Shown here: one piece after another, positions 19,432-31,925 of the stretch
Layout: each line of letters opens with the position of its first letter
Position numbering within the stretch: the stretch's first letter is position 1
Assembly (NCBI GenBank): GCA_951804985.1
Contig: OX638135.1
Span: forward strand, 34,071,116 to 34,135,115
DNA length: 64,000 bases
DNA from: Dryomyza anilis
Lineage: Eukaryota > Arthropoda > Insecta > Diptera > Dryomyzidae
Direction of reading: 5' to 3'
Program-made: the position numbers and the translations under genes
The notes under the pieces: model-generated
What the model saw: the letters and a program-made list of their open reading frames with translations, nothing else
Database searches by the model: none
Told to the model about the DNA's origin: nothing

Positions 19432-22400
19432 TGTCAATCCCGGACTATTTTTCAATCCCGAAATTTCGGGACTAAAAAATTGGAAACCCGGGATTAGTCC
19501 CGGGATCTAAAAAAATAATAGCAAAGGTATAAAATAACCATATCTATGTTTGAATAATAAACAATTATAATGCTTAAGGCTCAAACAAAACTCATATAAA
19601 CATGGTATCCAAATATACATGGTATTCAAAATACAAAATCCGCGATATATAAACCCCAGTTGATCATCAAACATTTTTTTAATACATTTTATTGAAAATT
19701 TATTTTTTTGTACAAATATAAGAAAATTTTAATTTTGAATGAACAATCAAATTTTATTGGGATATTGGTTTTTTGTGGAAAAAAATATTTTATAAAAAAA
19801 TTTTAATTTAAAAAAAAAATTGTTTATAGTGGACACATTTGTTTAAAGTTATATGTTATTTTTAATTAATAAAAATTTTAAAAATTAATTCAATTTAAGA
19901 ACGTGGATTTATTTATATAAACTCAATCGTTTGAGCGGATTTTATTCTGTTAGTTTAATCGAATTCAGATTTTGTAAAAAGATTTATTCTCGGTCAAATG
20001 GATTTTATATGATTAAAATTAGTAGTGCGCACAATTTGATTGTAATGAATGTAAAAAAAATGAACAATTTTAGTTTTAGACCTAAATAAAAATATGTTAT
20101 GGTGTTCAATTATATTTATTTATGTATTTTGTTATTAATAAAGGTTATAAAGGTTATAAAGGTCACATTCAGAGACAGTTATATAGCTATTTGAAACTCG
20201 GATTTAATTGATAGTAAATCTTTCGACTGTTTTCAAAATAAACAATAATTTAATATGAGACCGTTATGATATTATAATTATTTACTATTTTTAAGTAATT
20301 TTTGTATTTCGAATTGAAATATTATATTAATATCGTTTATGGTTTGGTTAAAATAGTCTGTTAAATTTGAAAAATTTAGAAAATAAGGGCAATTTATGGA
20401 ATTATCGGAAAAGAATATTTAGTAAAAAATAAATGTTATATTTTAAATCATTGGTAATACTAGTGAGAATACCTATTTCGACCATTGTATTAATTTTTCT
20501 GTCTCCTTTCTACTTTTTGAGTTATATACATTTAAAAAACTTAACTGTGAATTAAAATTTGTCTTTTAAATTAAGATAATGAATATATATCTATTAACAT
20601 ATTTCAATAGAATTTTTATTCTCGAGACATTGCAACAGAATATATTGATGATGTGAATGAAATATATGGTCGATGCGTTATTATAAGGTTTTCAATTTTG
20701 TTATTTAAAAAGAACGATTGAAATATCGATTGAAATTAATTGTTATTTTAATGTATTAGTTCGAAAAGTACCATCACAGTTTGCATTATTATAGAACAGT
20801 AGAAATAGTATGTTTACAAACCCTAGTACATAATTATTGTTATCATATATTTAGAAATAACAGTAAAATACTGCTATAATTAATATTTTTTAAAATAAAA
20901 AGTGAATTATTTTTATACAGTTGAAATTCAATAAAAAATTTATTTATCTCAAAAATCAAAAAGCCACCGAAAAGTAATACCATTGTCGAAATGAGTAGAA
21001 TATTTTAAAATAAAAATAAAATATTTTTTATTAAATATGATTTTCCGGTGATTTCACAAATTCCGTTCTTTCCAATTTTTAAACTTTAACCGGTTATTGC
21101 AACCAAATCTTAAACGACATTCAAGTTGATTTGTTCATGGACAATAACTATTTTAATTTTTATTCAATGTCTGTTCAGTCTTTTTATAAAAAAAGTTTTT
21201 TCTTTAAATGCAGTGAAAAATGCAAAAATAATAAATTGCATTTTTCTCCAAAACATTACATATAGGGAAAAAACTAAAAACGAAGTTGGAATCAGCACAT
21301 TAAAATTATGTAGAAATGAAATGAATGAAGACCGGAAGGAATAAAAGTACTCATTTTGCCGAACAGTTTTAGTCGAAAGTCACGTAATTTTGAACAATTG
21401 TGAATTTGTTAAAAGTCAAAAAGCATGTAATTCATTATTTTTGACGTCAGTGTTTTAAGATCTTAGTCCATTAAATTTTAGATTTACTTTTTCACGAAAT
21501 TTGTTTAAAAACATTGAAAGAATTTTGAATAAACTATTAAAAATTGATCTGCTAGCGACCGAAAAAATTACTGTAGTAAATTACACTACATTTATGTCTT
21601 CGTTTTGAAAAAATGCAGTTCTACTACATTTTGTTAGTTTTTTAATACATTTGTATTTATTTGTCTGGATTTTACTACACAATGTATTAGAAATTAGTTT
21701 TCTACATATTGCAGAATATGTAGTTGTGTAGTTTTTATTTTTGAAATACGTGTACTACATAAGACATTAAATGTATTATGCAATTATTTTGTGTATTATT
21801 GTTTAAAAACTAAATTTCAAATAATTTACATATTATAATAAATTCTTCTATAAAATATATTCTATAAATTTTCTATAAATTTCACTGTAGACAAAAAGAT
21901 GTATCACTTAAAGTTAATTGTTTTTATAAAAATTTGATTAAAATTGAATTTATTATATAAAATCTTAAAATTAACAGCCCTATTAAAATGTCTCTAAATA
22001 TGAAAACATAATTTACTTTTAAAATCAGCTAAGTTTTGTTTATATTTTTAAAACCAAATGTTTAGCGTTTCCAATAATAAAAAAATAATGTCCAATTTAA
22101 AATAATATTCGAATGTATATGGAAGACTTGTCAAAAAGCCACCAATTTGTTAAAGCTGTACACCGAAAAATTACTGTAGCAAATCCTATGCATTTTATGT
22201 CTTTGTTTTGAAAAAAATTATTTCTACTACATTTTGTTGGTTTTTAAATACATTTGTATGTATTCGTTCTCTACATATTGCACAAACTGTATTGATGTTT
22301 TGTTTTTTGCTTTCATTTGAATTCGTGTGGGATCACTGTCGAACGAATTGCGAAAGGTCGTCCCTCGTGCAGGTATAAACGAATTCTTTGGTTTAAGATT

Positions 22401-22747
22401 GCAGAAACTGGTTTTGTTGTTGTTGTTCCTTTTTTTGCACACGAAAGAGGTATATGAATAAACCAAAACTGTCCATATCAGCTGACCGAACCGTCTTAAT
22501 GAGAGATGACTATAGGCTGCCACATAAGTTTACCGCTGAATATTTTTGGTTTTAAAACTTAGTTGTCAACTGCAGTATACAAATATAGCACACAGCGACA
22601 GATGATTAGTTTGCTGATGTGACGCGCCATGACGTTAGCATTGAGACGGCAAATTTTTAATGTTGTCACTCTCTCATTTTTCGCTCTCTCATTTTTCGAT
22701 CGCCGCCTGTATTCTGTTCAGGCAGTAATAATTGATATGACATATTT

Positions 22748-22793
22748 ATGGTTTTACCATAATATGGTTTTACCATAATATGGTTTTACCATA
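22748..22793. repeat. Three tandem copies of a palindromic ATATGGTTTTACCAT motif
   Basis: TATGGTTTTACCATAA recurs at an ~18-base period three times. Each copy is a small hairpin (ATGGT / ACCAT with a TTTT loop). It sits 25 bases before the 8-bp target duplication of the hAT-like element. Confidence 0.7.
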
Positions 22794-22818
22794 GCATATT
22801 CATCTGATGTGTTTTAAC

Positions 22819-25800
22819 CAGGTCTCGGGTGGAACCGGAACTGGAACCGGACCGGAACCGTTTCATTTTTATAGAACCGGAACTGGAAACGTTTTTGAAT
22901 TTTTTATGGAACCGGAACTGGAACTGGAATCGTTATTTTATTTTTTATAGAACCGGAACCGGAACAGAAAACCAGAACCGGAACTGGAACCATTACTAAA
23001 TTAATTAGATCAGAAATTAATATATCAAAAAAATAATAATTAAATCAATTTGGACAATGAATATGGAAACAAAAACAAATATTAATTAAGTTACACAAGT
23101 GGACAATGGAATTTTAAAAATGTTGAGTTTTGCAAATTTTCTTTATACATAGTCATACAAAATATGTTTTGTATTTTTGACAAATATTTCATTCACTTAT
23201 TTCTCAAAAGATGTATATTATAATTAATGTTGACGGTGCTTACGTTTAAGATCATGTCCCCGCGAGGAAACTTATATACGATTATGAAACCATGCGACTT
23301 TATAAATGGTCAATTCTCATATAATGTATATACATATGCTTTTTTATTTACCAATATTTTTTTGTTAGTTTAAAACATACATGTAGGAATGAGACCCATG
23401 ACGTTTGAATACAAACACAAATTATATTCTATTTTATATAAAAGTTTATTAAGCCCCTTATCTCCCAGATAGGTATTTCCAGGCTGCAACAAAAGTGCCT
23501 GCCTTGTTACAAGCTAGACTACCAACGCTTGGTATATCGGGCCAGACACAAGACTAGCTCAATCGTTAGTCACAGACTCCACACAAGCCTTTGTCATTCC
23601 CAGATTTCAAACAAGCCTCATTAGTTTAGATTAGACACAAGCCTGGGACAAGCGTCACTCATAGATTTTACACAAGCCTTGTTAGTTTAGGTTAGACACA
23701 AGCCTGGCACAATCGTCACTCACAGACTCCACATAGGCCTTGATATACCAAGCTAGGACAGGACTGGCACATTTGTAATTCCCAGATTTCAAACACGTCT
23801 TGTTAGTTTATGTTGGAAACAAGCCTGGCAAAAATTTCATTCTAAGACTCCACACAGGCCTCGGTATACCAATATTGAAACCAGTCTGACACAATATTGA
23901 GCCACACTAAGAAAACAAGATGTTTATGAAAGTCTTGCTGCAACTATCCTTTTAATATTACGCCTTGTAGCAAATATTCAAACATCCTATAAGTTTCAAT
24001 AAATTTGCAGCAAAACTCTTAACATTTTTTAAATATGACATCCTTGCGCTCGATTTATCCACAACAATGAAGTAAATCAAATGGTATAAAAAAGTGCCAA
24101 CTCAAATATTACATTTTAATGGTAAAAGTGAAAATAGAATATCCTGCGATTTAAATTATCAACACGTGATGGAAAATATTTCTTTTCAGAGTTTACTTTG
24201 ATAACAGCATCGCCGGTCGGACTTGGTTCTTCTGCGAAGAAATTTCAAGTCGTTGTACAATTTTACCTTCGAAGGATTTATAATGACGATGGCGATGTAT
24301 AACCAGGATACTGTTTTAATCCTATAATAATTAAAAATACAGCTGATTAATTGTCTTTCAATTCAATAAAAATGACTCCGCGAATTCTAATGGAGTACCT
24401 CTTCCAAATATTCATCAACTATCTTCCTATTTGTAAGATGTTTAATTGATGGTTGCCATACGTAATCGTAAATTTGAAAGATGGTTGCTAGCAATATTTA
24501 TCGTATTTGACTGATGTTTGAGAGATGGTTGTCTCAAATACGATCTAAATAATTTGTAAATAACTTGATATTTAGGACTGTGATATTTCTGGTAATCATC
24601 TTTGTTTTCTTAGTGCACATATAAAAATTGTCAAATTATCCAAACCGCATTTCGTCCCATGTCTAATAATGCATGTGTACCGACTTTAACTTGAGTAAAT
24701 TAAAGTTTACTATGGTGACATTTTTGTGTTGTTTCCATGTGATGAAAAAAAAAATGTTGTTGACAATTTATGCCCAATAGTCTGAATCTTCGGGCGTATC
24801 AGAAGGATTGTCGCAAGTCTGGGGAATAGGTCTTATTTCAAGACTGAGGGGGACACAAGTCTTGGTACAATCATGAATAACAGTCTTGGCACAGGCCTAA
24901 ACACAGTGTTGGCACAAGACTGAGAATTAAGTCTGGCACAAAATTTGTCAACGAGCCTGGATACAAACCTGGGATACAGGCTTGTAACATAGTTATCATT
25001 CCAGTCTTGACACAGTCTTGGAACGAGCTTGGATACCAGCGTAGGCACAGGCTCAAGTAGCATTGGCACAAGCCTGTGCCAGGCTTGTGCCGATCGTTAA
25101 TTCCTACTTGGGTAATACCTAAATGTACATGTTCTGTTTATATTTTAAATATTAAGTGGTAATGAATTCCAGAGTCGAACTGCGAATTGTAGATAGTTAA
25201 ATTTTGGCAAAATAAAATTGAGGCTTCTATTTCAAACGCAAAGACGTAGCTTAGCAGAAAGATATAATGGAGTTTTGGAATATAACAACTTTTGCAGAAA
25301 TATGCAGTTTCTTATATCCAGATAGTTTGTAATGCAACGTCTCAAGGTAAAAAACATATCGCGTCACATTATTAAAATCTCCTCTAAGGAGGTCAGGAGT
25401 AATAGCCTTTAAAAAAGTTTGGTTGTATGGGACGTGTCACTCCCCTTTGTCCAATCTATCTGTAGTGGCTATATAAACAAATCCTCATTATTAAAATACA
25501 ATTCCCATTGGTGGTGCACTTAATGCATTCTCATACAAATCACAAATTTCGATTTTTTCGTGGGTGTTATTTGAATTCCCAGTATTTAGACGAATACAAC
25601 AATAAAGAATCATCCAAATCAGTCGATCCGTTCTAATGTTTTTGCGAGACTAATGCATGGCAATTAATTTTTATATACATGTATAGATATGTATATAAAT
25701 TTCATTATGTTTTTACGTAAAAATAAAAAAAAAATTATGTTTTTATTGCGTTTTTTGGCTTGTTTGTGGAACCGGAACTGGAACTGGAATCGTTATTTTA

Positions 25801-25925
25801 TTTTTTAAAGAACCGGAACCGGAACTGAAACCGTTATAAAAAAAAATTAAAGAACCGGAACCGGTACTGGAACCATTTTTATAGAACCGGAACTGGATAG
25901 AAAAGAATTTTGGTTCCTAGCACTG
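22819..25925. mobile_element. hAT-like non-autonomous element, 3.1 kb
   Basis: It is flanked by a perfect 8-bp direct repeat GTTTTAAC at 22,811-22,818 and 25,926-25,933, the hAT signature. The ends are CAGGTCTCGG and CCTAGCACTG, imperfect inverted repeats with the CAG...CTG rule. Both subterminal regions carry many copies of GGAACCGGAACTGGAACCGG-like motifs, on the left at about 22,830-22,990 and on the right at about 25,766-25,910. No transposase frame is present. Inside are two blocks of CACAAGCCTGG repeats and a Helitron/RTE-like conserved segment (TTGTATGGGACGTGTCAC, about 25,424) also seen at 61,640. Confidence 0.8.
23480..23900. repeat. Imperfect ~120-bp tandem repeats with ACACAAGCCTGG core
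   Basis: Phrases such as TTAGACACAAGCCTGG, CACTCACAGACTCCACA and CCTTGTTAGTTTA recur three to four times with substitutions. A related but more diverged block with GTCTTGGCACAGGC lies at 24,830-25,090, partly in reverse sense. Both are inside the hAT-like element and have no coding potential. Confidence 0.6.
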
Positions 25926-26523
25926 GTTTTAACCGAAAAGAAACACATAAGTGCTTGTCATTCCTTTGAGCCGTCAGAACTGATGATACTTAGTGGTGCT
26001 TCCATCTTACGAACAAGAATTTTTTTGTTTTATTTATATTTTTATTTATTAATTTATGTGTAGATTTTTTTAGTGGTTGTAGGTAACAATCTTAAGTTGT
26101 ATTTGTACTATACAACTAAATAGTTTTAAGATTTATAATCCTTGTATCTTATTTTTGGTATTAAAAAAATTATATTTATATTCATTCATATAATTTTCCG
26201 AATTAATAAAAATAAATATGTTATTTAATAAATTATCACAACGAAGTAAAATAACTAAATATTATTGTAAAATTAAAGGCATTTGTAGTAATTTCTCTAC
26301 ATATTTCTGGACGTATAAATAAAGACAAAATGTACGTTTCTTAATACATATGTATTGAAATATGATATAAAAAAACTGTTCAATTTTGTAGTAATTTTCC
26401 ATATAAAAATAACTACATCAGTTTAGTAAAAATAAATACATATGATTTTGAACGTAAATCAATTACATATGTATTTGTTTTAAAGACATTTTTAGTTATT
26501 TTTAATACAGTATTTTTTTCGGT

Positions 26524-27104
26524 GTTATATTGCCTTACGAATCTGCACCAAAAATGTTCAGGAATGTAACCTAATGAAAGGAGGAGCACACCTTGTATAT
26601 CGAAAATATAAAGTGGGATTGAGGAGTATTAGGAACAGCGAATGCGTTAGTCACACTTTTCCAATACAGACGTCGGACCACAGCAAGTTACGGTCAGCAC
26701 TAAGGGATGGTCAGTGCAGTTTTGAAGATCTGAAAGCGGAGTTGAGTCATAAGCAGGGGCGGCTATAATGGCTGAATCATCAGAGCGAGATGAAGACTAT
26801 CGGAGCATCGGACGACGTGGTTGTCTTGGTGTTAATCATCACGGTATCAGCCTATTTTGGATACCTTCAGGTAAAATCATCGAGAAAGCTAAAATTAACA
26901 AAGTCACTGAGGGGTAGGGACAGTCGCATTAGTAAATGCAGTCAGTAGTGTGAAAACAGAAGAGAACGAGTTAGCGGAGCGCATTGTAGTACAGCCAACC
27001 ACAAGTCAACGGGCTGAAGTTGTTCAACAGAAGAATGAGGTCGAAGAGCAGAGTCGAATACGAATTATAAGGACATTGGGCCCAGCGTATGGAATGATTT
27101 AGGG
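26524..27104 (+). pseudogene. Errantivirus-type env remnant, C-terminus with transmembrane segment
   Basis: The env resumes in register with ILPYES, then KEEHTLYIENIKWD and, in another frame, DHSKLRSALRDGQCSFEDLK, matching DYSKIRSALRDGHRDFDELL of the env at 49.2-49.6 kb. After a frameshift at about 26,768 a membrane anchor is legible (DDVVVLVLIITVSAYFGYL) followed by a basic, then acidic, cytoplasmic tail ending near 27,104. A purine tract AAAGGGGGAAA at 27,124-27,134 is a good candidate polypurine tract, suggesting that the 3' LTR began just after it, but no LTR partner is seen. Confidence 0.68.
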
Positions 27105-27266
27105 GTATGAGTAAATCTTTATAAAGGGGGAAATTTGAAATATCGAGAAGAAAAAAAAAATGGAAAATTCAAGTCGAAAAAATAGATTACATAGAAAATA
27201 TTTCATATAGCCACAGGTGTGAGGGCACTGCGGTAATGTGAAGACTCGGTTAGTTTTGGAAGCGTA

Positions 27267-27268
<2 letters not shown>

Positions 27269-27331
<63 letters not shown>

Positions 27332-27366
27332 ATATATATATATATACATATATATGTATATATATA

Positions 27367-27459
<93 letters not shown>

Positions 27460-27460
27460 A
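27269..27460. repeat. (TA)n microsatellite, ~190 bp
   Basis: Almost uninterrupted TA dinucleotides with a few C and CA interruptions. The Ile-Tyr frames on both strands are artefacts. Confidence 0.95.
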
Positions 27461-28514
27461 GCATATGCTACACTAATCAACAGATTAAGTCGAATTATTT
27501 AAAGTTTGAAAAAAAATAAAAGTAATAATAATATCAAAAGCATAAATAGTAGTTTACGAAAGTTTTCTGAAAGAAATAATACGAAAGTATAAAGACACAA
27601 AAACAAATTTATGTATTTTAGTTAAAATATCGTGGAGTATGTATAAGTTAAAGTAAACAGTTAGTTGCACAAAATAAAGCATAATTGCTCATATTTATAA
27701 ATAAAAATAACGACAGAACAACACAAATCTATATTGCCAACTGTAATGTTCTGTGCATTATAACAGATGTTTGGGTGGGGTTATTGACATACAGTATATT
27801 TATTATACTTGATACAGTTATGCTTGTTCATGAAAATTAAAATAGAATAATATAATTTACAATACTTTTACCATAATTGTTTTGTTGTAATGATAATATT
27901 CAGATTTATTGATAAGGCTTGTTAAGTACACTTATAAGAGTATAATCATTAGACAATATTAATTATGTCAAAAAAAATTATCATTTAAAGGATAATTTTT
28001 TCTTAAAAAACTACGAACAAAAAAATTTGAGGATTATAGTGAAAACTGTCAATACGTTGAAAAACTAAAAAAAAATTACGAAATTAACTCAAGGTTTTTG
28101 TTGAACTGTTACTTGACACACCTGGTACTGTATTAGAATTATTCACGAAACGGAGCCGATGCCTTTTCGAGAATAATTCTAATATATATTTTTGATTTGC
28201 ATTACCTCATGAGAAATGACCATTTGTCCGTCTATAGGAAATGTGATTACACGAAATCCAGAATAGATAGACCAATAAAACTCAGAATATAGATTTCTTG
28301 TATACTAATAAAATAATTGTGATCTGCATTCAAATTTTTATAAAATTTCCCGTTAGCTTCGATATAAATCGTTTTTTTATTTGTTTGGGCAAATAGAATA
28401 TGTAACATGCACTTTAAAAATTCGCACTGGTTGACATTGAATGTTTACCTTTCAACCCGTTCAGTGACAGATATCCTTTCACCAGTCACGTAACCAGTTG
28501 CTTAAGGGTAATTC
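27461..28514. other. AT-rich spacer, no gene; possible LTR remains
   Basis: No coding frame or paired repeat is visible. It follows the env 3' end and would be expected to include its LTR, but the other LTR is not in the window. The last ~60 bases contain TTTCACCAGTCACG, also present at 32,338, indicating that the copia element at 28,515 landed in that repeat family. Confidence 0.4.
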
Positions 28515-28636
28515 TTTTATAATGAGTTTTAAAAACGAATGAACATTTTATTTTTCAATTTAAATATTTTAACAAAGCTAATAACGAAAACTCATTTCTA
28601 CAAAACTTAAATGTACAGTAGAGAAACTTAAATACT
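28515..28636 (-). repeat. copia 3' LTR
   Basis: Matches 31,926-32,047 with about ten differences. It starts three bases inside the flanking AATTC and overlaps the end of the RNase H frame (stop 28,628-28,630). Confidence 0.75.
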
Positions 28637-29960
28637 ATATTCTCCATATATATTGAGCAGTTCCCTGAACAAGGCCGTGAGCAACAGAGCCTCTTGCGAT
28701 GCGGATGCCAGAGCCATGTACTTTGCTTCTGTTGTAGACAGGGCCACAGTCGTTTGCTTTTTTAATCTCCACCAAATGGAGTCACCTTGGTGCTTGAAAA
28801 CAAATCCAGTTACCGATTTTCGCGCATCGATATCGCTTGTCCAGTCTGCATCTGAATAACCTTCCAGAGTTCCTTTGTCATCACGACAAAACTCGATTTT
28901 CGCGCCTTTCGTACCTTTAATGTAGCGCAGAATGTGCTTCACAGCAGTCCAGTGCGATTTTCCGGGATTGTTGTTGTACTTGGACAACATTCCCACTGCA
29001 AAACATAAGTCTGGTCGACTTACTTGCGCTGCATACATTATGCTGCCGATGGCTTCCTGATATGGAACTGTCTTCATATATTCTCGCTCTTCTTCGGACG
29101 ATGGACACAGCTCATTCGACAGTTTTTTATGGATGTCAATGATGGATGTCAATGGATGTCGTAACCGGCTTGCAGTCATTCATCTGAAATCGCTTCAGGA
29201 CGTACATGATGTTGCGTTCTTGATCGATTCATATCTTGCCATTAAGACGATCTCGCGTAAACTGCATACCAAGAATAAACTTTGCCCAAGTCTTTCATCT
29301 TGAAATGCTGCTTAAGGTTGTTCTTAATGTGCTTCTTATATGCAACATTGTTTGTGAATATAAGAATGTCATCCACATATATTGCCACGTACGTCATTTC
29401 ATTCTGCTTCACTTTGTAGTAGATGCACGTGTCCGTCTTTGATTGACTCAATCCAATGGTATGCAGTGTCTTGTCCAGCTTTTGTTTCTAAACTATGCTC
29501 GCTTGCTTCAGTCCGTATAATGATTTTTTTTAGCTTACAAACTTTTCCTCTCTACACTGGAAACCCCTCTTAATGCTTTATGAAGATCTCCTCATCTAGC
29601 TTACTTTGTAAAAAAGCGGTCACCACGTCCATTTGATCGATGTCGAGATCAAAACGGACAGCCAAGCTCAGCAGTAAGCGAATTGATGCATACCTTACTA
29701 CTGGCGAAAACGTCTCATGATAGTCGATGCCATACCGCTGCGAGTAGCCTTAATTTACTAACCTCGCCTTGTAGCGCTCTACGTTGCCGCATGCATCGTG
29801 TTTTGTCCTGGAGGTCCATTTGTAGTCAATGGGTTTTTTACCTTAAGGCAACTGCACCAGCTCCCACGTTTTATTCTCCTGCACGTATTATTCTCCTCCA
29901 CGTATTATTCTCTCAATGCTTCCTTTACAGTCTTGGGATCATCAGTTTCGAGTTCACTAG
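28628..29960 (-). pseudogene. copia reverse transcriptase and RNase H
   Basis: From 5' to 3' on the minus strand: YKARLVN-GYSQRYGIDYHE, FSPVVRYASIRLLLSLAVRF, QMDVVTAFLQSKLDEEIFI, KKSLYGLKQAS, then a frame containing MTYVAIYVDDILIFTNN with an intact YVDD catalytic centre. RNase H follows: ALGYSDADWTSDIDA-type motif (GYSDADWTSDID), KSVTGFVFKHQGDSIWW, KKQTTVALSTTEAKYMALAS. Several stops (about 29,490, 29,560, 29,750) and a small duplication at 29,128-29,160 (ATGGATGTCA repeated) disrupt it. RNase H itself is open for 180 codons. Confidence 0.88.
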
Positions 29961-31260
29961 CAACATAGGACACAAATATCCATTACGAACTGGTGGCTTT
30001 CGATCTCGTGTTGATCTTCTTAGTTCTGTTGCAGGCGTTTCATCTCTAGCGTGTGCGATTCCATCCTCTGATGCTATCTCGATGACATCACCACCATCAT
30101 CATCACCAGAATAAAAATCGTCCTCGACGTCGTCTGGCTGCATTACTGTAGGATTCTCTTCCACAGTATTTTCTTCTGGCATTTCCCCCACTGAATCGCA
30201 CATCGGTGAGGTGAAGTAGAAGTGGTCAACATGCGCAGAAACTTTCTTGAAGGTTTTCGTTTCCATGAAAACAGCATCCCTGGAAATCACCACCTCCCTC
30301 TTAAAAAGATCATAGAAGCGATATGACCGCGGATGCAAGAGTAGCCAACAAATATCACTTCTTTGCCTTTTGCATCCAGCTTCCTCCTTTTATCCTTTGG
30401 AATATGAATAACAGCCTGGCACCCAAACACTTTTAGATGCTTGACGTTGGGTTTACGGCCAGTCCAAGCTTCTTATGGCGTTATGTCCTTCAGACCTGTG
30501 CACGGCGTCCGGTTGATGAGGTAAGCAGATGTGTACACCGCCTCTGCCCAGAATTTTTTTCTCCAAGCCTGCGTCTATCAGCAAACAGCGCGCCTTTTCG
30601 ATGATCGTCCGATTCATACGTTCGGCCATACCATTTTTTTCAGGCGTGTATGGAACTTCTCACAATTTTTTTTTATCTTTGAGTTGCAAAATTCTGTGCC
30701 GTTGTCACACGTTACGCATTTAACCTTCTCAACACCGCTGCTGATGCCACTAACCGCACCACTCACCATCTTCTTGAAAACGTCGTTGCTCGCATGTCCA
30801 ACTCGTTTGTGCCATAATTTGGATTCCTCTTGTTCACGAGATACGCAAGACGCTTGCTTACTAGCCACATTGAAGCGAAACATTTCGTTGACGTGTCCAG
30901 CTGTTGCAATAACATCACCGTGAGTGTTGGTAACTTTGCAACCATCATTGTTAAACAGAACTGTATGACCTTTGCTGACAATTTTCGACACGACAACAAA
31001 TTAGTACATAAGTCTGGCACATGCAGAACATCTCGGAATTCGACGTCACATGCTTCGGCTTTATCAGTATCAAGAACAATATCAATATTTCCGACACCTT
31101 CAACATGCAGACTTGTTTTGTTGGCGATCATAATCTAAGGCGATCATAACCTCCTGTTTGTTTGGAATTATCTTGCTCGTAAACTTCTTTTTGTCCGAGC
31201 ACATATGCGACGATGCTCCAGATTTCAAGTACCACTCCGATTTCTTGATTACCGGAGCTG
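29925..31260 (-). pseudogene. copia protease C-part and integrase
   Basis: Legible motifs: protease region MIANKTSLHVEGVGNIDIVL and RDVLHVPDLCTNLLSCRKLS, integrase zinc finger (LWHKRVGHASNDVFKK ... CVTCDNGTEFC), the core containing NGTEFCNS, GLKDITP-EAWTGRKPNVKH, and the C-terminal RSYRFYDLFKREVVISRDA. Frames alternate among at least four short ORFs because of stops and frameshifts. Integrase cuts and joins element DNA into the host genome; this copy cannot. Confidence 0.82.
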
Positions 31261-31870
31261 CAAACGACCCTGCCTCTTTTTGATTGAAGATATCTTCACT
31301 GGACATTTGGATGCGTAGTGTCCGAATCCTTGATAGATGAAGCATTTCGGGCCTTTGTTATTTTTCTGGCTCTTTTTAAACTTTTGATGTCCAGAAATTG
31401 CACCTTCGTCCTTTGATGTCACGCATTTGACGTCTTGCAGGAGTTTCATTTTTATTGCGTCGCCTGTAATCGACATTGCGGAGGCCAACACCACGGAGTG
31501 CGTGTGCCTTGTTGAGCACCTCATTAACGAAATCTTCAACGCTGCTAAATTCGCTCAACTTAGTAGCGCAGAACTTCTAGATCAATCCAACTCTACGTAC
31601 CAGACCTAAATCTTGATAGATTTTGTCAAACGTCTCCCAAATTTCCTTCGTAGTTTTGCAGTCGCGAATATGCGCGTAGTTGTTATTTTCGACCAAAAAA
31701 ATCAACTCGGATTTCGCCTCCACCAGTTTCTCAGCATTCGTCTTCGTCCCAAGTACCGCCTTCTACAAATTTCTCATTTGAAAAAAGGCTTCAACCGTAA
31801 ATTTTCAAGCCTGGAAATTCTCACTTCCGCGGAGCTTCTCAATCTGGTGCTGCGTAAGTGCCATCACGAT
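31100..31870 (-). pseudogene. copia gag with altered zinc knuckle, and protease active-site region
   Basis: Gag begins near 31,865 (a MALTQHQIEKL-like start in the minus strand). Its single CCHC knuckle near 31,310-31,350 reads CFIYQGFGHYASKC, so the second Cys is Tyr. The protease motif reads WYLKSGASSHMCSD, where copia relatives have Asp before Ser-Gly-Ala; here it is Lys, which would abolish catalysis. Frame breaks are present at about 31,560 and 31,610. Confidence 0.8.
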
Positions 31871-31905
31871 TCTAAATTTAACACTCACTAGTTACTTTTT
31901 TATAC

Positions 31906-31925
31906 AAAAAGAGAGGCCCATTACC
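31906..31925 (-). promoter_or_regulatory. copia primer-binding site (internal tRNA-iMet type)
   Basis: Directly downstream of the 5' LTR on the minus strand is GGTAATGGGCCTCTC, differing at few positions from the primer site of Drosophila copia, which pairs with an internal fragment of initiator tRNA-Met. Confidence 0.55.

Larger units (their letters stand above)
19426..26523. mobile_element. 7.1-kb composite insertion in env, nested DNA transposons
   Basis: The left edge TAGGGATGTCAATCCCGG with GGGATTGA-type short inverted motifs nearby (CCCGAAATTTCGGG, CCCGGGATTAGTCCCGGG) looks like a hAT-type terminus, but no matching right terminus was found, so that element is truncated. Between 19,520 and 21,540 the sequence is AT-rich without a gene. 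Two copies of a similar terminus, ACCGAAAAA(AA)TTACTGTAG, start at 21,559 and about 22,160. The second pairs with an inverted copy at 26,506-26,524. Confidence 0.5.
22161..26524. mobile_element. TIR element of unknown superfamily (CACCGAAAAA termini)
   Basis: CACCGAAAAATTACTGTA at 22,161 and TACAGTATTTTTTTCGGTG ending at 26,524 form imperfect terminal inverted repeats. Just inside both ends are short A/T-rich motifs with TACATTT / AATACATATGTATT. A direct copy of the left end, with its neighbouring ~120 bases, is at 21,559. No transposase is visible. A 3.1-kb hAT-like element is nested inside. I found no convincing target duplication, so the superfamily stays open. Confidence 0.5.

Noticed and set aside
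22227..22523. 98-codon minus-strand ORF
   Set aside because: Lies inside a transposon end, is dominated by low-complexity residues and has no recognisable domain.
27238..27519. 93-codon Ile-Tyr ORF
   Set aside because: Translation of a (TA)n microsatellite; the same appears at 40.5-40.8 kb.
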